From assembly GCF_003234265.2 (NCBI RefSeq), contig NZ_CP126256.1, positions 1,674,001 through 1,738,000 of the forward strand: a DNA stretch of 64,000 bases, in the 5' to 3' direction. The DNA is from Curtobacterium sp. MCSS17_015. Lineage in GTDB: Bacteria > Actinomycetota > Actinomycetes > Actinomycetales > Microbacteriaceae. Numbering within the stretch: the stretch's first letter is position 1; each line of letters starts with the position of its first letter. The notes under the pieces are model-generated. The model searched no databases and had not been told where the DNA came from. It saw only the letters and a program-made list of their open reading frames with translations. Made by a program: the position numbers and the translations under genes. Of this stretch, positions 1 through 8,318 are shown one piece after another.

Positions 1-33
1 TACGTCGACCTGCTCGAGCGGAGCCTCCCGTGA
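1..33 (+). CDS. 3' end of an upstream gene, partial
   Basis: The first 33 bases read as an open frame ending YVDLLERSLP and a TGA at 31-33. The stop overlaps the GTG start of the next gene in a GTGA arrangement, so this is probably the last part of the preceding gene of the same operon. In Ter-associated operons that neighbour is often an ATP-grasp or HpcH-type enzyme, but ten residues are too few to tell. Confidence 0.6.
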   Translation, partial: YVDLLERSLP

Positions 34-2678
34 CCACGACCACGACCACGATGCCCACCCCCGCCGACCTCGGCGTCGCGCTCGTGGACGACGCCGACGG
101 CGAGCTCGCCGTCCCGCTGTCGTCGCTCGTGCGGCTCGCGCTCCGCCGCAACCCGAAGCGGGCGCACCTGCTCGTGTCGACGGTGCTCGCGAAGCACGTG
201 CCCACCGTGCCGGCCGTGGCGCTCCTGGCCGGGGAGGCGCTCGGTGCCCGCGTGGCCGACGTGCTCGACGGCGGCGCGCGCTTCGACGCCACCGCAGCGG
301 CACGGTTCCGCGCGGTCCTCGACGCGCAGAACGGCGCCGACGCGACCCGGCCGGACGCCGACGCGCACGACACGCTGCACCGTGCCGCGACGACCCTCCG
401 GACGGACCTGGCGTCGTCCCGTCCGACGCGCCCCGACGCCCTCGTGCTCGGGTTCGCGGAGACCGCGACCGCCCTCGGCGCGATGGTCGCCGAGACGCTC
501 GGCGCCGCGACCCTGCACTCCACCCGGCACGAACTCGCCGGTGCGACCGCCGCCGCCGGCTTCGACGAAGCGCACTCCCACGCCACCGCGCACCGTCTGC
601 TGCCGGCGCACGACGACTGGTTGCCGACGGACGGCACGGTCGTGCTCGTCGACGACGAGCTGAGCACCGGTGCGACGGCGCGCGCCACCATCCGCGCCCT
701 CCACGCGATCGCGCGGCAGCGGCGGTGGGTGGTCGCCGCGCTCGTCGACCTCCGGTCCGACGCGGACGTCGCCGCCACCGAAGCCCTCGCCGTCGAGCTC
801 GGCGCGCCGGTGGACGTCGTCGCGCTCGGCCGCGGCCGGGTGACGCTGCCGGCGGGCCTCACCGAGACCGCCGCGGACGTCGTCGCCACGCTGGCCACCC
901 CGCTCGGTCCGGACACCGCGCCCGGCGGGGTCGTGTCGGACGGGAGGCCCGCTCCGGACCCGGCGCGCACCTCCCGTCCGGACGCGGTCACCGTGCTGAC
1001 CGCAGCGCCGACCGCCGTGGACCGGAGGGGCACATCCGCATCGCGGGTCCGCACGCCGCGCACCGACGTCGAGGGCACGGCCGCCGACCTCGCGGCCGTG
1101 CTCGGCGACGTACCGAGCCGGGTCCTCGTCCTCGGCACCGAGGAGCACATGGCGACGCCGCTCGCACTGGCGGACGCCCTCCGCCGTCGTACCGGAGCCG
1201 ACGTCCGGTCCTCCACGAGCACGCGCTCCCCCGTCGCCGTGCTCGACGACCCCGCATGGCCGATCCGGTCCGGTGTCCGCCACCGGTCACACGACGACAC
1301 CGTGGACGGTCCGGGCGAGCGGTACGCGTACAACGTTCGCGGGTTCGACGCGATCGTCGTCGTCCCGGAGCCCGGCACCGACCGGGCCCGCCTGGAGGGC
1401 GCGGACGGGCTCCTCACGGCCCTGTCCGCCGTGACGTCGCACGTGGTGCTCGTGTCGAGCGCCCTCGACGCCGCCGACACGGCGCGCGCCGACGCCCCCC
1501 AGCAACCGCGGCCGCTCACCGGTCCGTCCTTCGGGTCGTACGAGCCGGACGACGTCACCTGGTTGCTGCAGGACCTCGCCGACGCCGCCCTCGAGGCGGA
1601 CACCGCCGACCGGGAGCGCGCGATCCAACTCGAGGGCGCGAACTACGCCGAGTCGCTGCCGGTCGAGTACGTGCCGTCCGAGGCGTACGAGGCGCTCTAC
1701 CGCGACGCACTCGCCCGATCCGCCGACCGCATCGCCGAATCGGTGGGCGTCGTCACGGACCTCGTGCTACGCGACCGGCCGCGCGCCGTCCTCGTCTCGC
1801 TCGCCCGGGCCGGCACCCCCGTCGGCATCCTCATGCGTCGGTGGGCCGCCGACCAGCGCGGCGTGCGTCTCCAGCACTACACGGCGAGCATCGTCCGGGG
1901 TGTCGGCATCGACGAGACCGCGCTCCGGTGGCTCGCGGCGCACCACGACCCGGCGCAGGTCGTCTTCGTCGACGGGTGGACCGGCAAGGGGGCCATCACG
2001 CGCGAACTCACCGACGCGCTCGACCGCTTCGCAGCGTCCGACGGGGTCCGCTTCGGCGACGAGCTCGCCGTCCTCGCCGACCCGGCCGGTTGCACGCCGC
2101 TGCACGGCACGCGCGACGACTACCTCGTGCCGTCGGCCTGCCTCAACTCCACCGTCTCGGGCCTGGTCTCCCGGACGGTGTTCAACCGCGCCTGGACGCC
2201 CGAGGGGACCCTGCACGGCGCGAAGCAGTACCGCGAACTCGCCGATCGGGACCGCTCCCGGTCCTTCGTCGCGACGATCGCGGCCCGCTTCGACGCCGTG
2301 CGGCCGCGGGTCGACGCCGCCGTCGCTACCGACGGCGGTCCTGCATCCCGCACGGTCGACTGGCGCGGCATGCGGAGCGTCGAGGCGATCGGTGCCGAGT
2401 ACGGCATCGAGGACCTGCACCTCGTCAAACCGGGGGTCGGTGAGACCACGAGGGTGCTGCTGCGCCGGGTGCCCTGGCAGGTGCTCGTCCGGGACCCGGA
2501 CGACGTCGACATCGCGCACGTCGTCGCCCTCGCCCGGGAGCGCGGGGTGCCGGTCGTGGTCCGGCCCGACCTGTCCTACAGCTGCGTCGGGCTCATCCAC
2601 CCGCTCGGGAGCCGGGTGAGCGAGGCCGCTGCTCCGACGACCGAGGCGCCAGCCGCGACGACCGGGGCCGGAGCATGA
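30..2678 (+). CDS. PRTase-TRSP-StiP/PELOTA fusion protein of Ter-type operon
   Basis: An 882-residue cytoplasmic protein that joins parts usually encoded by separate genes in the biosynthetic arm of tellurium-resistance (Ter) clusters. Residues about 1-290 are a phosphoribosyltransferase with the PRPP loop VLVDDELSTGAT at 205-216. Residues about 330-490 are a TRSP domain, with the naming TRSP motif at 398-401. Residues about 498-765 match the StiP cysteine-protease-like domain (FGSYEPDDVTWLL at 501-513, FVDGWTGKGAI near 646, a conserved Cys in PSACLNS near 704). Residues about 780-860 match its PELOTA-like RNA-binding tail. The domain names come from family recall. The GTG at 30 overlaps the upstream stop; an ATG seven codons in is an alternative. 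The Ala/Thr-rich tail is probably disordered. The pathway product is unknown and is thought from genomics to be nucleoside-like. The linker at residues 303-318 is encoded by a palindrome related to intergenic hairpins elsewhere in the window. Confidence 0.8.
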   Translation: MTTTTTTMPTPADLGVALVDDADGELAVPLSSLVRLALRRNPKRAHLLVSTVLAKHVPTVPAVALLAGEALGARVADVLDGGARFDATAAARFRAVLDAQNGADATRPDADAHDTLHRAATTLRTDLASSRPTRPDALVLGFAETATALGAMVAETLGAATLHSTRHELAGATAAAGFDEAHSHATAHRLLPAHDDWLPTDGTVVLVDDELSTGATARATIRALHAIARQRRWVVAALVDLRSDADVAATEALAVELGAPVDVVALGRGRVTLPAGLTETAADVVATLATPLGPDTAPGGVVSDGRPAPDPARTSRPDAVTVLTAAPTAVDRRGTSASRVRTPRTDVEGTAADLAAVLGDVPSRVLVLGTEEHMATPLALADALRRRTGADVRSSTSTRSPVAVLDDPAWPIRSGVRHRSHDDTVDGPGERYAYNVRGFDAIVVVPEPGTDRARLEGADGLLTALSAVTSHVVLVSSALDAADTARADAPQQPRPLTGPSFGSYEPDDVTWLLQDLADAALEADTADRERAIQLEGANYAESLPVEYVPSEAYEALYRDALARSADRIAESVGVVTDLVLRDRPRAVLVSLARAGTPVGILMRRWAADQRGVRLQHYTASIVRGVGIDETALRWLAAHHDPAQVVFVDGWTGKGAITRELTDALDRFAASDGVRFGDELAVLADPAGCTPLHGTRDDYLVPSACLNSTVSGLVSRTVFNRAWTPEGTLHGAKQYRELADRDRSRSFVATIAARFDAVRPRVDAAVATDGGPASRTVDWRGMRSVEAIGAEYGIEDLHLVKPGVGETTRVLLRRVPWQVLVRDPDDVDIAHVVALARERGVPVVVRPDLSYSCVGLIHPLGSRVSEAAAPTTEAPAATTGAGA
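937..980. repeat. In-frame copy of GGGAGG palindrome inside the fusion gene
   Basis: Arms CGGACGGGAGG (937-947) and CCTCCCGTCCG (970-980) are perfect inverted repeats around 22 bases. The intergenic copy at 19237-19284 has the same arm sequence and the same 22-base spacer length. The element encodes the linker between the PRTase and TRSP domains. Confidence 0.6.
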
Positions 2679-3496
2679 GCGCCCTCGTCGGGTTCGACCT
2701 CGACCGGACCGTCGTCTACTCCTCGGCCGCGCTGATGCTCGACGGTCCGGACGAGCAGGCCCCCTCCCTCGTCGTCACCGAGGTGTACCAGGGCCTGCCG
2801 CTGTCCTTCATGACCCGGACCGCCGAACGTGCCCTGGCGGACCTCGCCGCGCACGCCGTCGTCGTGCCCGTCACCACCAGGACCGTCGCGCAGTACCGAC
2901 GGATCCACCTCCCGCTGCCCGAGACCGGATGGGCGGTCACCACGAACGGCGCCGTCGTGCTCCACGACGGCGAACCGGACGCCGCGTGGACCGGGACGCT
3001 CCGCGACGAGATCACGGACTCCTCGGCACCGCTGCCGGAGGTCGAACAGCGTCTGGCCTCGGACCTCCCGGCCGGAGCGGTCCTGCGCACCCGTCGGGCC
3101 GAGGACCTGTTCGTGTACGCCATCGTCGAACGCGCCGAGCTGCCGGCCGCGGCGGTCGAGTCGTTCGCCGCGGACCTCGCCGGCCTCGGGTGGCGCGTGT
3201 CCGTGCAGGGGCGGAAGCTCTACGCGGTCCCGATGCCGATCCGGAAGGAACGTGCCCTGGCGGCCGTGGCCGAACGGGTCGGCGCGACGAGGACCGTCGC
3301 TGCCGGGGACTCCCTGCTCGACCGGGAGATGCTCGCCTGGGCCGACGTCGCGATCCGGCCGGCGCACGGCGAGTTGCACGCCGTCGGGTGGACGGCACCG
3401 AACCTGACCGTCACCGCGGCCCAGGGCGTCCTGGCGGGCGAGGAGCTGATCGGCCTGGCAGCCGCGGCCGTGGCGGACCTGCCGGCACGCGCCTGA
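2675..3496 (+). CDS. HAD-superfamily phosphatase, Ter-operon type
   Basis: A 273-residue HAD hydrolase. Motif I is DLDRT at residues 8-12 with both aspartates present; a Thr-rich motif II (PVTTRT) lies near 66-71, and the C-terminal part has a Lys followed by the motif IV sequence GDSLLDREML. The cap arrangement resembles the Cof / sucrose-phosphatase branch. It overlaps the fusion gene by ATGA, with GGAG just before the start, so the two are translationally coupled. HADs of this kind accompany the PRTase/StiP genes in Ter-associated operons and probably dephosphorylate the product of that pathway. The substrate cannot be read from the sequence. A strong hairpin follows, so this is the last gene of the operon. 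Confidence 0.8.
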   Translation: MSALVGFDLDRTVVYSSAALMLDGPDEQAPSLVVTEVYQGLPLSFMTRTAERALADLAAHAVVVPVTTRTVAQYRRIHLPLPETGWAVTTNGAVVLHDGEPDAAWTGTLRDEITDSSAPLPEVEQRLASDLPAGAVLRTRRAEDLFVYAIVERAELPAAAVESFAADLAGLGWRVSVQGRKLYAVPMPIRKERALAAVAERVGATRTVAAGDSLLDREMLAWADVAIRPAHGELHAVGWTAPNLTVTAAQGVLAGEELIGLAAAAVADLPARA

Positions 3497-3602
3497 GCAG
3501 CAGGTGCCTCGGGCCCGCCCCCGATGCCGAGGACGACGACCGCGTCCGCCGCGGACCGTTCGGGTCCGGAGCGGACCCGGGCGACCGTGCCGGCCCGGAA
3601 CG

Positions 3603-3642
3603 ACGAACGGGCGGCCCTCCCGGAGGAGGACCGCCCGTTCGT
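3603..3642. terminator. Bidirectional hairpin terminator, HAD gene / rpmE2
   Basis: Sixteen-base arms (ACGAACGGGCGGCCCT and its complement, one G-T mismatch) around 8 bases. It lies between two convergent genes, so it can serve both. There is no U-run. Confidence 0.75.
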
Positions 3643-3657
3643 CAGCGCGCCGGCTGC

Positions 3658-3906
3658 TTACTTGCTGAAGCCCTTGAAGCGCTGGTTGAACTTCTCGACG
3701 CGACCGGCCGAGTCGAGGATGCGCTGCTTGCCCGTGTAGAACGGGTGCGACGCGGACGAGATCTCGACGTCGATGACCGGGTAGGTCGCACCGTCGAGCT
3801 CGATGGTCTTGTCGCTGTTCGCGGTCGAACGCGTCAGGAACGTCTCACCGGAAGCCAGGTCACGGAAGACGATGGCGCGGTACTCGGGGTGGGTGTCGGT
3901 CTTCAT
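3658..3906 (-). CDS. rpmE2: Ribosomal protein bL31, type B (zinc-free)
   Basis: An 82-residue L31 of the type B class, a component of the large ribosomal subunit. The start ([10 protein letters not shown]) and the core [20 protein letters not shown] are characteristic. It has no cysteine, so it cannot bind the zinc held by the CxxC form. In actinobacteria the cysteine-free paralogue often replaces the zinc form when zinc is scarce and is controlled by Zur. I see no clear Zur palindrome in the short upstream gap, so regulation here is open. Length is normal. Confidence 0.95.
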   Translation of the reverse strand: MKTDTHPEYRAIVFRDLASGETFLTRSTANSDKTIELDGATYPVIDVEISSASHPFYTGKQRILDSAGRVEKFNQRFKGFSK

Positions 3907-4016
3907 GGGGATTCCTCGGTGGATCGCGATGACGGAAGATGGGAAGTCGGTGGCGGACGCCAGCCGTCCACGTTACCAGACGGCGGGACGGATCGGGAGC
4001 GCCGGGTTCGGGCGTG

Positions 4017-4799
4017 TCAGGCCGCGCGGGCGGTCCAGCGCCCGGAGTCCTTCGACACCGTGAGCTCGACGCCGAAGGCGGTCGTGAGCGTCTCGGCGGT
4101 CAGGACCTCGTCGATCGGGCCGGACGCCTGCACGTGGCCGTCGGACAGGACCAGGGCGTGCGTGAAGCCCGCGGGGATCTCCTCGACGTGGTGGGTGACG
4201 ATGACGATCGCCGGCGAGTCCTCGCTCTGCGCGTAGCCGCCGAGGGTGCGCACGAGGCTCTCACGGGCACCGAGGTCGAGCGAGGCGGCCGGCTCGTCGA
4301 GGAACAGCACCTCGGGGTCGGTCATCACGGCTCGGGCGATCTGCACACGCTTCTGCTCGCCGTCGCTCAGCTCGCCGAACGTCCGGTCGGTGAAGGCGCC
4401 GAGACCCCACTCCTCGAGCACGCGCTGCGCCCGGCGGACGTCGAGCTCCTCGTACTCCTCGTTCCAGCGTCCCGTGACCGAGTACGCGGCGGTGAGCACG
4501 ACGTCGATGACCTTCTCGGTCACCGGGATCCGGCGGGCCAGGGCCGTCGACGCGAAGCCGATCCGCGGTCGGAGATCGAACAGGTCCGCGCCGCCGAGTC
4601 CGGTGCCGAGCACCTCGACCTCACCCGAGGTCGGGAAGGTCTGCGCGCCCGCGACCTGCAGGAGCGTGGTCTTGCCGGCACCGTTGGCACCGAGCACCAC
4701 CCAGCGCTCGTCGTCCTGCACCTCCCACGAGATCCCGTCGAGGATGGTGGCCCCGTTGCGGACCACGGAGACGTCTGACAAGCGCACGACCGAGGGCAT
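4017..4799 (-). CDS. ABC transporter ATP-binding protein (YlmA-like)
   Basis: A 260-residue stand-alone ABC ATPase: Walker A GANGAGKTT at 37-45, signature LSDGEQKR at 144-151, Walker B EVLFLDEP at 163-170 and a switch His in IVTHH near 205. No permease gene is adjacent. The sequence resembles the YlmA / ModF-like group, whose partner and substrate are poorly defined. The ATG lies six bases after a TAGGCT box and has no Shine-Dalgarno sequence, which supports this start on a leaderless mRNA. Confidence 0.85.
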   Translation of the reverse strand: MPSVVRLSDVSVVRNGATILDGISWEVQDDERWVVLGANGAGKTTLLQVAGAQTFPTSGEVEVLGTGLGGADLFDLRPRIGFASTALARRIPVTEKVIDVVLTAAYSVTGRWNEEYEELDVRRAQRVLEEWGLGAFTDRTFGELSDGEQKRVQIARAVMTDPEVLFLDEPAASLDLGARESLVRTLGGYAQSEDSPAIVIVTHHVEEIPAGFTHALVLSDGHVQASGPIDEVLTAETLTTAFGVELTVSKDSGRWTARAA

Positions 4800-4805
4800 G
4801 TCCTC

Positions 4806-4811
4806 AGCCTA
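4806..4811 (-). promoter_or_regulatory. -10 box of leaderless ABC ATPase gene
   Basis: TAGGCT on the - strand, with GAGGAC (6 nt) before the ATG at 4799. Confidence 0.55.
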
Positions 4812-4871
4812 CGCGAGGGGCGTGCGCTCCCCCGTCAGCGCCGCGCTCGAGGCGCAGGACCGGGACGGCTT

Positions 4872-4912
4872 GGAGGCCCGGTGCCGGTCGCGTGGACCGG
4901 CACCGGGCCTCC
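4872..4912. terminator. Hairpin terminator after glgA
   Basis: A perfect 18-bp stem (GGAGGCCCGGTGCCGGTC and complement) with a 5-base loop, just beyond the glgA stop. Its outer arm carries the GGAGGCCCG core of the repeated hairpin family. Confidence 0.8.
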
Positions 4913-4932
4913 GGACCGTCGTCCGTGTGCCG

Positions 4933-6129
4933 TCAGCGGCCGGCGAGGACCTCGTCGTAGACAGCGCGTGTCTTCGTGGCGATGGCGCCCCATGTGAACT
5001 CGCTCTCGACACGCAGACGGCCGGCGCGGCCCATGAGCTTCGCCAGCCCGAGGTCGTCGAGCACCTCGTTGAGGGTCGCCGCGAGGTCGGCCACGTACTG
5101 CTCCGGGTTCGTCGGGGTCCCGGTGCCGTCGGTCGCCTGGTCGATCGGCACGATGCGACCCGTCAAGCCGTCGGCGACGACCTCGGGGATCCCGCCGGTC
5201 TTCGTGCCGACCACGGGGATGCCGCACGCCATGGCCTCGAGGTTCACGATGCCGAGCGGCTCGTAGATCGACGGGCAGACGAACACCGTCGCGCTCGAGA
5301 GCACGTGCACGATCTCGCGGTGCTCGAGCATCCGGTCGATCCAGATCACGCCGTTCCGGCGGGTCCGGAGGTCCTCGACGAGGCCGGTCACCTCGGCCAG
5401 GATCTCGGGTGTGTCCGGCGCGCCGGCGCAGAGCACCACCTGGACGTCCTCGGGCAGCGAAGCCACCGCGCGGAGCAGGTACGGCAGTCCCTTCTGCCGG
5501 GTGATGCGGCCGACGAAGACGACGCTCGGACGGTCCGGGTCGATGCCGAGCGCACGGACGGCGTCGTCGTCGCGCTCGGGCTTCCAGTCGTCGATGTCGA
5601 TGCCGTTGTAGACCACCTTCACGCGGTCCGGGTCGATCGACGGGTACGAGCGGAGGATGTCCGCGCGCATCGCCTTCGACACCGCGACGACGCCGTCGGC
5701 GTTCGTGAACGCCTCGCGCTCCATCCAGCTCGACAGGCGGTACCCGCCGCCGAGCTGCTCGGCCTTCCACGGGCGGAGCGGCTCCAGACTGTGCGCGGTG
5801 ACGACGTGCGGGATGCCGTGCGTCAACTGCGCCAACCGGCCCGCGGAGTTCGCGTACCAGGTGTGCGAGTGCACGAGGTCCGCGCCCTCGACGTCGGCGG
5901 CGATCTGCACGTCGGTGCCGAGCGCCTGCAGCGCCCCGTTCGCCTGCTCGAGGCCCGCGGGCGTGCGGTAGGCCGACACGCCCTCCTCGTCGCGGGACCC
6001 GCCGAACGCGCGGACACGGACGTCGGTGTCCGTTCCCGACCGCAGCGCCGCGGTCAACTGGGCAACGTGGACACCGGCTCCGCCGTACACCTCTGGCGGA
6101 TACTCCCTGGTCAGTAGATCGACTCGCAC
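4933..6129 (-). CDS. glgA: GT4 glycogen synthase / maltose-1-phosphate synthase
   Basis: A 398-residue GT-B glycosyltransferase of the actinobacterial GlgA (GlgM) type. It transfers glucose from ADP-glucose to alpha-glucan or, as known for the mycobacterial orthologue, to glucose-1-phosphate. The N-terminus [13 protein letters not shown] binds acceptor and donor; the Rossmann C-domain has [10 protein letters not shown] near 205 and the donor-site Glu in [14 protein letters not shown] near 295. It is shorter than the enterobacterial GT5 enzyme, which fits the GT4 family. It is divergent from glgC, which makes its substrate, across 47 bases. The start is GTG, six bases after a TACCGT box, with no Shine-Dalgarno. 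Whether it acts as synthase or maltose-1-phosphate synthase cannot be decided here. Confidence 0.92.
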   Translation of the reverse strand: MRVDLLTREYPPEVYGGAGVHVAQLTAALRSGTDTDVRVRAFGGSRDEEGVSAYRTPAGLEQANGALQALGTDVQIAADVEGADLVHSHTWYANSAGRLAQLTHGIPHVVTAHSLEPLRPWKAEQLGGGYRLSSWMEREAFTNADGVVAVSKAMRADILRSYPSIDPDRVKVVYNGIDIDDWKPERDDDAVRALGIDPDRPSVVFVGRITRQKGLPYLLRAVASLPEDVQVVLCAGAPDTPEILAEVTGLVEDLRTRRNGVIWIDRMLEHREIVHVLSSATVFVCPSIYEPLGIVNLEAMACGIPVVGTKTGGIPEVVADGLTGRIVPIDQATDGTGTPTNPEQYVADLAATLNEVLDDLGLAKLMGRAGRLRVESEFTWGAIATKTRAVYDEVLAGR

Positions 6130-6131
6130 GC

Positions 6132-6173
6132 GTTCACGGTAACGGTTTCCCAGTGCTGACGCCTACTGTGAAC
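6132..6173. promoter_or_regulatory. Mirror-image glgA/glgC promoters with inverted repeat
   Basis: GTTCACGGTA (6132-6141) and TACTGTGAAC (6164-6173) form a 9/10 inverted repeat. Each arm contains a -10 box: TACCGT on the - strand for glgA and TACTGT on the + strand for glgC. Each box lies 6-7 bases before a start codon. The repeat could be two copies of one promoter or a single operator controlling both genes. Confidence 0.6.
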
Positions 6174-6176
6174 GAC

Positions 6177-7418
6177 ATGGCAACGAAGAAGGTATTCGGC
6201 ATCGTCCTCGCCGGCGGCGAGGGCAAACGACTCATGCCGCTCACCGCGGACCGTGCGAAGCCGGCCGTGCCGTTCGGTGGGAACTTCCGCCTCGTGGACT
6301 TCGCGCTGTCGAACCTGGTCAACTCCGGGCTCCAGCGGATCGTCGTCCTGACGCAGTACAAGTCGCACTCGCTGGACCGGCACGTCTCGCAGACCTGGCG
6401 CATGGAGGGGCTGCTCGGCTCCTACGTCGCCTCGGTCCCCGCGCAGCAGCGGCTCGGCAAGCGGTGGTTCGCCGGTTCCGCCGACGCGATCCTGCAGTCC
6501 CTCAACCTAATGCGTGACGAGCGACCCGACATCGTCGTCGTGGTCGGCGCCGACCACGTGTACCGGATGGACTTCTCCCAGATGGTGGAGGCGCACATCG
6601 CCTCGGGCCGCAGCGCCACCGTCGCCGCGATCCGCCAGCCCATCGAACTGGCCGACCAGTTCGGCGTCATCAAGGTGGACGACGCCGACCCGACGCGGAT
6701 CGAGGCCTTCCTCGAGAAGCCGAAGGACGCCACCGGCCTGCCGGACTCACCCGGCGAGGTCCTCGCCTCGATGGGCAACTACGTCTTCGACGCCGACGCC
6801 CTCGTCGACGCGGTGCTCCGCGACGGGCAGATCGAGACGTCGAACCACGACATGGGCGGCGACATCATCCCGGACTTCGTCGCGCGCGGCGACGCCGGCG
6901 TGTACGACCTGCAGCGCAACGAGGTGCCGGGGTCGAACGACCGCGACAAGTACTACTGGCGCGACGTGGGCACGATCGACTCGTTCTTCGACGCGCACAT
7001 GGACCTCATCGCCCCGGTGCCCGTCTTCAACCTGTACAACCAGGACTGGCCGATCTTCAACCAGCAGACGAACCTGCCGCCGGCGAAGTTCGTGCGCGAC
7101 GCGAACGGGAACACCGGCGCGACGGTCGACTCCATCGTGTCGCTCGGCTGTCTGCTCTCCGGCGCACAGGTCGAGCGCAGTGTCATCGGCCCCTGGGCCA
7201 CGATAGATTCGCAGGCGAAGGTCCTCGACTCGATCGTGTTCGAGCGCGCGACCATCGGTGCCGGCTCGATCGTGAACCGGGCGATCCTCGACAAGGACGT
7301 CGTCCTCGCACCCGGTGCCTCCGTCGGACTCGACCGCGAAGCCGACGAGGCCCGTGGGTTCACCGTCACCGACTCGGGCATCACCGTCGTCGGCAAGGGC
7401 GTGCGCGTCGAGGCCTGA
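6177..7418 (+). CDS. glgC: Glucose-1-phosphate adenylyltransferase
   Basis: A 413-residue enzyme making ADP-glucose from ATP and glucose-1-phosphate, the committed step of bacterial glycogen synthesis. The nucleotidyltransferase loop [10 protein letters not shown] and the following Lys in [10 protein letters not shown] are intact, [10 protein letters not shown] marks the sugar-binding region, and the last 120 residues form the left-handed beta-helix. The ATG at 6177 ([14 protein letters not shown]) is preferred over an upstream in-frame GTG at 6153: it lies 7 bases after TACTGT, and the GTG would begin upstream of that promoter. The gene is co-regulated with divergent glgA by position. Confidence 0.96.
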   Translation: MATKKVFGIVLAGGEGKRLMPLTADRAKPAVPFGGNFRLVDFALSNLVNSGLQRIVVLTQYKSHSLDRHVSQTWRMEGLLGSYVASVPAQQRLGKRWFAGSADAILQSLNLMRDERPDIVVVVGADHVYRMDFSQMVEAHIASGRSATVAAIRQPIELADQFGVIKVDDADPTRIEAFLEKPKDATGLPDSPGEVLASMGNYVFDADALVDAVLRDGQIETSNHDMGGDIIPDFVARGDAGVYDLQRNEVPGSNDRDKYYWRDVGTIDSFFDAHMDLIAPVPVFNLYNQDWPIFNQQTNLPPAKFVRDANGNTGATVDSIVSLGCLLSGAQVERSVIGPWATIDSQAKVLDSIVFERATIGAGSIVNRAILDKDVVLAPGASVGLDREADEARGFTVTDSGITVVGKGVRVEA

Positions 7419-7613
7419 CCCGTCAGGCCGGAGCTGCCGGCCCCCCGCGGACACGACCCCGTCGCCCCGGTCCGGGCGGCGGGGACGTCGTTCGTCCGGG
7501 CGTCCGGGTCGAGCAGTGCCGATCCAGCCCGCTCGGTGTCGGCCCCGCTCGCGCCACGGCCACGAGCGTCGCCCGGTGTCGGCCCCGCTGCGTCACACGG
7601 CCCGTCCTCCCGC

Positions 7614-7619
7614 TACCGT
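7614..7619 (+). promoter_or_regulatory. -10 box of leaderless serB
   Basis: TACCGT followed by six bases and the GTG at 7626. No Shine-Dalgarno is present. Confidence 0.5.
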
Positions 7620-7625
7620 GGTCGG

Positions 7626-8264
7626 GTGCCGCGCTTCCTCGTCGTCCTCGATGCCGACTCGACCCTGCTCGAGGACGAGGTCATCGAACTCCTCGCCGAC
7701 GCCGCCGGGACCCGGGCGCGCGTGCAGGCCGTCACCGAACGGGCGATGCGCGGTGAGATCGACTTCGCGGCGAGCCTCCGCGAGCGGGTGGCGACGCTGG
7801 CGGGCCTGCCTGTCGAGGTGTTCGCCCGTGCACAGCAGGCGGTCCGCGTCACCGCGGGGGCCGATGCCCTCGTCCGGGGCGTGCACGCCGCGGGCGGCAC
7901 GGTGGGCGTCGTCTCGGGCGGGTTCCACGAGGTGCTCGACCCGTTCGCCGCCACCCTGGGGCTCGACCACTGTCGGGCGAACCGGCTCGAGGTGCGGGAC
8001 GGCGCCCTGACCGGGCTGGTGCTCGGCGACGTCGTCGACGCCGCAGCGAAGGCGGTGGCGCTCCAGGAGTGGGCGGCCGACGACGGCGTCGGGCCCGATC
8101 GCACGGTCGCCGTGGGCGACGGTGCGAACGACCTGGGGATGATGGCCGTCGCCGCACTGTCGGTCGCGTTCGACGCGAAGCCCCTCGTCCGCGCCCAGGC
8201 GGACCTGGCCGTCGTCGACCGCGACCTGTCCGTCGTGCTCGCGGCGCTCGGCCTGCGCGGCTGA
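7626..8264 (+). CDS. serB: Phosphoserine phosphatase, HAD family
   Basis: A 212-residue HAD enzyme for the last step of serine synthesis, phosphoserine to serine. Motif I is DADST at residues 9-13, motif II is VVSGGFHEV and motif IV is VGDGANDLGMM, all typical of SerB. It lacks the N-terminal ACT domains found in longer actinobacterial SerB proteins, so it is a catalytic-domain-only form and probably not serine-inhibited through ACT. The frame stays open back to 7536, but that part is Pro/Arg-rich and non-homologous. The GTG at 7626 sits six bases after a -10-like TACCGT. Substrate assignment rests on family resemblance. Confidence 0.85.
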   Translation: MPRFLVVLDADSTLLEDEVIELLADAAGTRARVQAVTERAMRGEIDFAASLRERVATLAGLPVEVFARAQQAVRVTAGADALVRGVHAAGGTVGVVSGGFHEVLDPFAATLGLDHCRANRLEVRDGALTGLVLGDVVDAAAKAVALQEWAADDGVGPDRTVAVGDGANDLGMMAVAALSVAFDAKPLVRAQADLAVVDRDLSVVLAALGLRG

Positions 8265-8268
8265 CCGC

Positions 8269-8294
8269 CAGCCGGCCAGCCGGCTGACCGGCTG
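8269..8294. terminator. Hairpin between convergent serB and fabG
   Basis: CAGCCGG (8269-8275) pairs with CCGGCTG (8288-8294), and the interval itself contains the palindrome CAGCCGGCTG. Two direct GTGCGTCA copies follow at the fabG end. Confidence 0.5.
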
Positions 8295-8318
8295 TCAGCG
8301 CGTCGGTGCGTCAGTGCG

